This document shows positions 7,169 to 10,814 of a stretch of DNA of 10,814 nucleotides, in pieces. The stretch comes from UBA8437 sp003445035 (GTDB lineage Bacteria; Planctomycetota; Planctomycetia; Planctomycetales; Planctomycetaceae), in assembly GCA_937901285.1 (NCBI GenBank), contig CALCHI010000534.1, positions 1 to 10,814 on the forward strand, read 5' to 3'. Each line of letters begins with the position of its first letter. The first letter of the stretch is position 1. The notes below the pieces were generated by a model. The model had not been told where the DNA came from and did no database searches. It saw nothing but the letters and a program-made list of their open reading frames with translations. Made by a program: the position numbers and the translations under genes.

Positions 7169-8808
7169 TGCCCGGAAGCACGGCAGCGATGTTTCACCGG
7201 GCGATGCGGACTGATGCCCGTCGCATGTCTCCTCACCTGTTCCGGATGCTGTTTGCCGGACTGATCCTGTGCAGCCTGGTCATCGCCCACATCCGCAGTC
7301 TCTCGCTCGGCGCTCCCGGCCTGTTTTTCTTCAGCAACATCCTGTGGCTGAATTTCGCCTTGATCGTGCTGGCAGCGGCCAGTTTCCTTGCCACGGCGAT
7401 CACCGAGGAGAAGGAGGAAGGCACGCTGGGGCTCCTGTTGTTGGCCGGTGTCAGTCCGCTGGCGATGTTGTTGGGCAAGTCGGCCAGTCGACAGTTCAGC
7501 ACGGCCCTGCTGCTGGTCGTGCAGTTTCCGTTCGCGTTGATGGCCATTGTGCTGGGAGGGGTGACCTTCACCCAGATCGTGGCCGGTTACGTCGCTCTCG
7601 CGGCTTTCCTGGCCCTGGCGGCCAACATCGCGCTGTTGGCCAGTGTCATTTGTCGCCGTTCGGGCAATGCCGGAGGAGTGACGTTCCTGGTGCTGGGGTT
7701 GGTTCTCGGTCGTCAACTGGTCCTGAGGCTGGTGCTCGTGACGGTGGCCTACGTCCGGGTTCATCTGTTCGGCCCGGAGGAAGGCGGCCCGAGTTCTGTG
7801 GCCAACTGGTGGCGTGAAACGGACTGGGTTGGTGACGTCCTGTCCCGGGCCGTCATGAGGGAGTGGACGGATGCTTTCGACAGCCTGAACATCGTGACGC
7901 GACTGCAGACGATCGGCAGCAGCGGTTTTGCCGAATCGGTGATCAGCGGCCAGGTCCTGGTGGATCTCGGCGCTGCCGCGTCTCTGTTTGGACTGGCCTG
8001 GTGCGTCTTCATTCCTGCCACCAGGACGGCGTTGACCGGCGTTCCTCCCCGGGGACCCGTCGCCACAAAAAGTGTCCGTCGCCGGCAGAAGCGGTTGCGG
8101 CTGCCTCGGAGATTGGCCGCCGGCAGAACGTGGCGGATGGCAATCGCCTGGAAGGAGTTTCACTTCACGACAGGAGGCCTGGTCTATTTCGTCCTGAAGA
8201 CCCTGGGCTACGGCGTGTTCGTTGGCTGCAGTGAATGGTTATTTTACGCCGCGAACAACGAGCATTGGCTGAGAGACTCGGTGGTTCCGTTGACGGTGTT
8301 CCTGCTGTTCGCGATGTCTATCGAAGCGGCCGTGTTCGCCTCTCGTGTTTTTCACGACGAACGCAAACACCACACCCTGGGAGTGACCCTGGGTTTCCCG
8401 GTCCCGATCTGGCGGATTGTCGTCGAGAAGCTCGTGGGTTGTGCCCTGGGCCTGTCGCCTGCCGCGCTCTGGCTGCTGGCCGGATTCCTGGTCGACAGGT
8501 CCGTCGCTGTTCGACTGGCGGGAGCATACGAAGCCTGGATCGCCGGCCTGGTCTACCTGGTGTTCGTGCACCTGGTGATGTTGCTGAGCCTTTACGTTCG
8601 CTGGGGCGCACTGCCGCTGGCCCTGGCCCTGATGGTTGTCGTGGGCGGTTGCGGGGTCCCGTTGCTTTGGGTGCCGACGGTGGCAGTCGGTTCGGTGACC
8701 GGAAGAGAGGGGGCGATGGCGTTGCCGACGATCTATGCCTGCAGTGTCGCCGTGGCGGTGCTGCTGGGGTTGATCGTGCTGAGGCTGAAGTCGCTGGCGG
8801 CCGAGTGA
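7168..8808 (+). CDS. ABC-2 type permease, double-length with two homologous-looking halves
   Basis: 546 residues. The frame is open further upstream (to 6916), but that part lies inside the ATPase gene; the ATG at 7168 sits on the preceding stop (TGATG) after a run of seven G's, so it is the sensible start. There are about eleven or twelve hydrophobic segments (for example ~24-41, 52-78, 111-131, 136-160, 170-195, 262-284, 332-352, 372-394, 424-443, 455-476, 480-500, 519-540). Residues 77-104 contain the ABC-2 motif ITEEKEEGTLGLLLLAGV with a following LLGK, which in this family is the cytoplasmic coupling segment after a membrane helix. A second version occurs at 395-424: VFHDERKHHTLGVTLGFPVP, then VVEKLVG. 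A basic cytoplasmic-type stretch (301-322) joins the halves. It forms the membrane channel of the exporter; with two halves in one chain it may work as a monomer with two ATPase subunits (inference). Confidence 0.92.
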   Translation: MPGSTAAMFHRAMRTDARRMSPHLFRMLFAGLILCSLVIAHIRSLSLGAPGLFFFSNILWLNFALIVLAAASFLATAITEEKEEGTLGLLLLAGVSPLAMLLGKSASRQFSTALLLVVQFPFALMAIVLGGVTFTQIVAGYVALAAFLALAANIALLASVICRRSGNAGGVTFLVLGLVLGRQLVLRLVLVTVAYVRVHLFGPEEGGPSSVANWWRETDWVGDVLSRAVMREWTDAFDSLNIVTRLQTIGSSGFAESVISGQVLVDLGAAASLFGLAWCVFIPATRTALTGVPPRGPVATKSVRRRQKRLRLPRRLAAGRTWRMAIAWKEFHFTTGGLVYFVLKTLGYGVFVGCSEWLFYAANNEHWLRDSVVPLTVFLLFAMSIEAAVFASRVFHDERKHHTLGVTLGFPVPIWRIVVEKLVGCALGLSPAALWLLAGFLVDRSVAVRLAGAYEAWIAGLVYLVFVHLVMLLSLYVRWGALPLALALMVVVGGCGVPLLWVPTVAVGSVTGREGAMALPTIYACSVAVAVLLGLIVLRLKSLAAE

Positions 8809-8853
8809 TCCGTCCGGAATTCTCAGCGGCCCGGCCTGCGATCTCCGGCTGCT

Positions 8854-9870
8854 CTAACGGGTCCGGGACGAACGGCTCTTCCGGGCCAGCGACGACCGGG
8901 TCGCCACGTGGACATAGGGGTTGTCGATCACCCAGGGGGTCGACCAGTGCTTGGCGTCGTTGCGGCTGATGACGTTGAAGAAGAACGAGTTGAACTTCCG
9001 GGCCCGGCAGCTGTACGGGAAGAAGCTGCCGATGCGGTCCCTGCTCTTCAGCCGGTCCACACCCGGAGAGGCGTAGTAGTGGACCCGGCCGTCGGGTGTG
9101 AATGACATCCCGAATGTCCACCACCCGGTCCGCTTGATTTCGGGCCCCACCACGTCTTCGCCCCGCTCGTCGGCACGCATGATGATCAACGCCGAGGGCT
9201 CCGAAAAACCGTAACGCGGATCGTCGGGACTGTTGAACTGGATGAAGAATCCCGGCCAGTAGGTTTTCGTCTGGCTCGAGATCCTGTTGGTGAACAGCTT
9301 CTTGGTCAGGGTCTTCCAGGGGCGTCCCTCGATGTCGCAGCGGATGCCCAGCGACGTGTCGGTGATCTTGTCCCAGTACTTCCACGGCGGCAGGTAAACG
9401 TGGACCTGGAAGTTCGGACGGTGCTTGACGTCGATAAAGGTGCCGAATCGCGAACCGCCACCGAAGATCAGGTCGTCCTGCTGGCTGGTGCGGGTCCTTC
9501 GTCCCGGGACGCCGCTGTGCAGTGTGCGAATCAGCAGTGAGCCCTTGCTGCCGAACACGCCGCCCAGCGGGGTGCCCACCCGACGGACCAGGTCAGGTCG
9601 ACCGCGGTAGGTGCTCTCGTACCACAGCTCGTTCTCGCTGACTCCCCCGGGCAGTCTCTCGCGACGGTCCAGGTTCCGGCTGGCCTTCGGACCGTTGGGA
9701 TGCCACTTCCAGTCCGAGGCCTCGAAGTCGTCACCCATTTCCTCGATCTTCAGCCCCGTTCCGGGGACGACCGCGGAGGAGAGGCGAAGAACGTTGGCCG
9801 CGGGAGCGGCAACGGCGATCGCAAGGAACAGGACGAGCAACCAGGCGGTACGTGAAGTGAGACGAAGCAT
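8854..9870 (-). CDS. Secreted protein of unknown family, possible lectin-like fold
   Basis: 338 residues from the ATG at 9870, chosen because it gives a classic signal peptide (MLRLTSRTAWLLVLFLAIAV..., cleavage near APA-AN). The frame stays open upstream to 10485, but that stretch is arginine/proline-rich, overlaps the opposite VOC gene and looks like a GC artefact. The mature part is rich in Trp, Tyr and Phe. DDFEASDWKWHPNG (47-60) and GWWTFGMSFTPDGRVHYYAS (249-268) resemble strands of concanavalin A-like/LamG jelly-roll domains, but no catalytic motif is recognised; this fold is a guess. The C-terminus (324-338) is a basic tail of Ser and Arg/Lys. No Shine-Dalgarno is visible. It ends 45 bases from the convergent permease, with no obvious terminator between, and is divergent from the VOC gene. 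Confidence 0.85.
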   Translation of the reverse strand: MLRLTSRTAWLLVLFLAIAVAAPAANVLRLSSAVVPGTGLKIEEMGDDFEASDWKWHPNGPKASRNLDRRERLPGGVSENELWYESTYRGRPDLVRRVGTPLGGVFGSKGSLLIRTLHSGVPGRRTRTSQQDDLIFGGGSRFGTFIDVKHRPNFQVHVYLPPWKYWDKITDTSLGIRCDIEGRPWKTLTKKLFTNRISSQTKTYWPGFFIQFNSPDDPRYGFSEPSALIIMRADERGEDVVGPEIKRTGWWTFGMSFTPDGRVHYYASPGVDRLKSRDRIGSFFPYSCRARKFNSFFFNVISRNDAKHWSTPWVIDNPYVHVATRSSLARKSRSSRTR

Positions 9871-9880
9871 CTTGGTGGCC

Positions 9881-10027
9881 GATCGTGAGTGATATGTCGG
9901 GGATCGTGACGGCTGTGAGGACGGGCGAACCGTGGAAGTGGCACGACCCGGTGTAGAGATCGGATCCGGGCGCTGTGGCCGTTGACGGCAAGAAGTCCTG
10001 TGCCCGGGGAATCGCCCGATCACGATC
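9881..10027. repeat. Three copies of octamer GATCGTGA
   Basis: GATCGTGA occurs at 9881-9888 and 9902-9909 in the same orientation, 21 bases (two helical turns) apart, and inverted as TCACGATC at 10020-10027. The first two lie 11-39 bases upstream of the start of the secreted-protein gene. The spacing fits a regulator binding one face of the DNA. Short motifs can recur by chance. Confidence 0.4.
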
Positions 10028-10111
10028 GAAACCGGCCGTACAGTCCGCACAACCGTTGAAAGAGGGTGGCGCGGACCGATTCCGTTTTCGTGGACCAGAA
10101 GCTTCGGAGAG

Positions 10112-10132
10112 CCGTTTCGAGACGGTTTTCTT
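10112..10132 (+). terminator. Weak terminator-like hairpin ahead of the VOC gene
   Basis: CCGTT-TCGA-GACGG (10112-10125, five pairs including one T-G wobble, four-base loop) is followed by TTTTCTT. On the plus strand there is no gene upstream for it to end, so if real it would be an attenuator in the VOC leader or stop stray transcription. The ten-base string GAGACGGTTT within it recurs at 10153-10162. The stem is short. Confidence 0.22.
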
Positions 10133-10192
10133 CTGTGGCAGCGGAGATTCCGGAGACGGTTTGCGTATGCTGTTGCCACGTGTTCGTCACCT

Positions 10193-10206
10193 GGGACCGT
10201 GGTCCC
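10193..10206. promoter_or_regulatory. 14-bp palindrome upstream of the VOC gene
   Basis: Perfect arms GGGACC and GGTCCC are separated by GT, ending 22 bases before the ribosome-binding site. It has the same 6-2-6 layout as the palindrome at 4226-4239 but a different sequence. It is a possible operator. Apart from this, the octamer repeats and the weak hairpin, I see no convincing promoter boxes in the 368 bases between the two divergent genes (9871-10238). Confidence 0.3.
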
Positions 10207-10228
10207 GACGATTCCCCTCGAGTGCTCC

Positions 10229-10233
10229 GGAGG
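10229..10233 (+). promoter_or_regulatory. Ribosome-binding site of the VOC gene
   Basis: GGAGG lies five bases before the ATG at 10239. It decides this start over the longer open frame beginning at 9975, whose first 88 codons show no family features. Confidence 0.7.
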
Positions 10234-10238
10234 ACACC

Positions 10239-10625
10239 ATGCCACTGGCTCACTGCACGCTGGCCACCCGAGATGTGGCGGCGACGGCGGCGTTCTTTCA
10301 GGCGACGCTCGACTGGCAGCCCATCGATCGGCCGGGCAACCTGCTGATGGGTTCGGCCTGGCTGCAGATTGCCGACGACCAGGAATTGCATCTCCTGGAA
10401 GTGGCCGATTTCGAGGTGTCGCCCTTCGAACGCGAGTTCGGCCGCCACATTGCCGTGACCTGGCCCCTGGAGGGCTTCGGATCACTCAGGCAACGGCTGC
10501 AGGAACACGGGGCCGAACTGATCGATGCGGAACGGGCCACCCCGTTCCAGCGGTTCTTCTTTCGTGACCCCAACGGGTACATCTTCGAGGTCGTTGAATC
10601 CAATCACGCCCCCGAAACGTCTTAG
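10239..10625 (+). CDS. VOC (glyoxalase/bleomycin-resistance/dioxygenase fold) protein
   Basis: 128 residues, the usual size of a single two-module VOC protein. The N-terminal module opens with LAHCTLATRDVAATAAFF, the typical first strand and helix; the second ends with FFFRDPNGYIFEVVES, the family's hallmark 'DPxGxxxEv' strand. His5, His51 (ELHLLEV), His70 (GRHIAV) and Glu117 occupy the four positions where VOC enzymes usually place metal ligands, so it probably binds a divalent metal. The substrate is not predictable: glyoxalase I, thiol-transferase-type resistance proteins and dioxygenases all share this fold, and many short members are uncharacterised. It starts after a good GGAGG. Its TAG stop overlaps the stop of the convergent RTX gene. 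Confidence 0.9.
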   Translation: MPLAHCTLATRDVAATAAFFQATLDWQPIDRPGNLLMGSAWLQIADDQELHLLEVADFEVSPFEREFGRHIAVTWPLEGFGSLRQRLQEHGAELIDAERATPFQRFFFRDPNGYIFEVVESNHAPETS

Positions 10626-10814
10626 CCGTTCCGCACCCGGTCGATTGCCGTGAAGAGTTCATCCGGCAGCGCGAACAGTTCGTTGACCACGGCGGTGGAA
10701 TCAAACGAGTTGAAACGGTCGCGGCCCTCTCCGCCCATCAGCGTGTCGTAGTCCTTCTGGCCGTTGAGCGTGTCGTCCCCGTCTCCGCCGGACAGGACGT
10801 CCCGGTCGGATCCC
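10622..10814 (-). CDS. C-terminal end of RTX-type calcium-binding protein (N-terminus outside window)
   Basis: On the minus strand a frame is open from the window edge to TAA at 10624-10622, giving 63 residues without their start. It reads DVLSGGDGDDTLNGQKDYDTL, with MGGEGRDRF following: about three nonapeptides of the haemolysin-type GGxGxDxLx pattern, which in this family coil into a parallel beta-roll binding calcium. The middle unit is degenerate (GQKDYDTLM). A non-repeat tail of about 30 residues ends in AIDRVRNG. Such repeats occur in secreted or surface proteins; in RTX toxins and proteases the export signal is also C-terminal. What the rest of the protein does cannot be seen. The stop shares bases with the stop of the VOC gene. 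Confidence 0.85.
   Translation of the reverse strand, partial: GSDRDVLSGGDGDDTLNGQKDYDTLMGGEGRDRFNSFDSTAVVNELFALPDELFTAIDRVRNG

Noticed and set aside
6973..8163. 396-codon minus-strand frame opposite the ATPase and permease
   Set aside because: It is rich in Gln, Arg and His with no hydrophobic pattern or motif; it is a shadow of the hydrophobic permease codons.
8809..8853. Terminator between the convergent permease and secreted-protein genes
   Set aside because: Only weak GC-rich complementarity and no T-run on either strand are visible in the 45-base gap.
9975..10238. N-terminal extension of the VOC protein
   Set aside because: No family feature lies upstream of the ATG at 10239, which has GGAGG five bases ahead and gives the standard family length.
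9871..10485. N-terminal extension of the secreted protein (frame open to an ATG at 10485)
   Set aside because: The extension is Arg/Pro/Ser-rich, runs antisense to the VOC gene and would bury a good signal peptide.

Overview
The window is a GC-rich bacterial chromosome segment (by eye about 60-63% GC). It looks like a Planctomycetota genome, probably of the Planctomycetaceae type. This rests on the mix of genes: a very long lipoprotein made of 24-residue leucine-rich repeats of the 'TxITDxGL' kind, a secreted proline/glycine repeat protein, the C-terminus of a protein with RTX (haemolysin-type) calcium-binding nonapeptides, a secreted protein of no recognised family, and an ABC-2 exporter cassette with an uncharacterised membrane partner. 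The phylum is inferred from gene style; there is no rRNA or marker gene here to prove it.

Layout. (1) 1-4144, minus strand: a 1195-residue LRR lipoprotein (557-4144) is followed, after a 192-base gap, by a signal-peptide protein made of exact PGGxx pentapeptides (1-364, running off the window). The gap holds a promoter candidate, two tiny hairpins and a perfect Shine-Dalgarno sequence, so the second gene can probably be transcribed on its own. (2) 4145-4391: a divergent intergenic region with weak promoter candidates facing both ways and a palindrome inside the leftward one. (3) 4392-8808, plus strand: three tightly coupled genes (a stop/start overlap at each junction) for a membrane-anchored periplasmic-type protein, an ABC ATPase, and a long ABC-2 permease built from two homologous-looking halves. 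(4) 8854-9870, minus strand: a secreted protein of unknown family, convergent with the permease. (5) 9871-10238: a divergent intergenic region with a thrice-repeated octamer and a palindrome. (6) 10239-10625, plus: a small VOC/glyoxalase-fold protein. (7) 10622-10814, minus: the C-terminal end of an RTX-type calcium-binding protein whose stop codon overlaps the VOC gene's stop codon.

The plus-strand trio is the clearest functional unit. The ATPase and permease should form one ABC-2-type transporter, and the first gene is its co-translated partner, reminiscent of GldG-like auxiliary proteins. Its substrate cannot be read from the sequence. Five of the eight genes encode exported, membrane or surface-type proteins, so the neighbourhood has a cell-envelope character, but no pathway links the flanking genes to the transporter with any certainty. 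I did not find RNA genes, insertion sequences, CRISPR arrays or phage genes. Nothing here is clearly a new defence or metabolic system. The points most worth a second look are the block architecture of the LRR protein, the elastomer-like repeat protein, the ABC cassette with its unusual partner, and the unassigned secreted protein.
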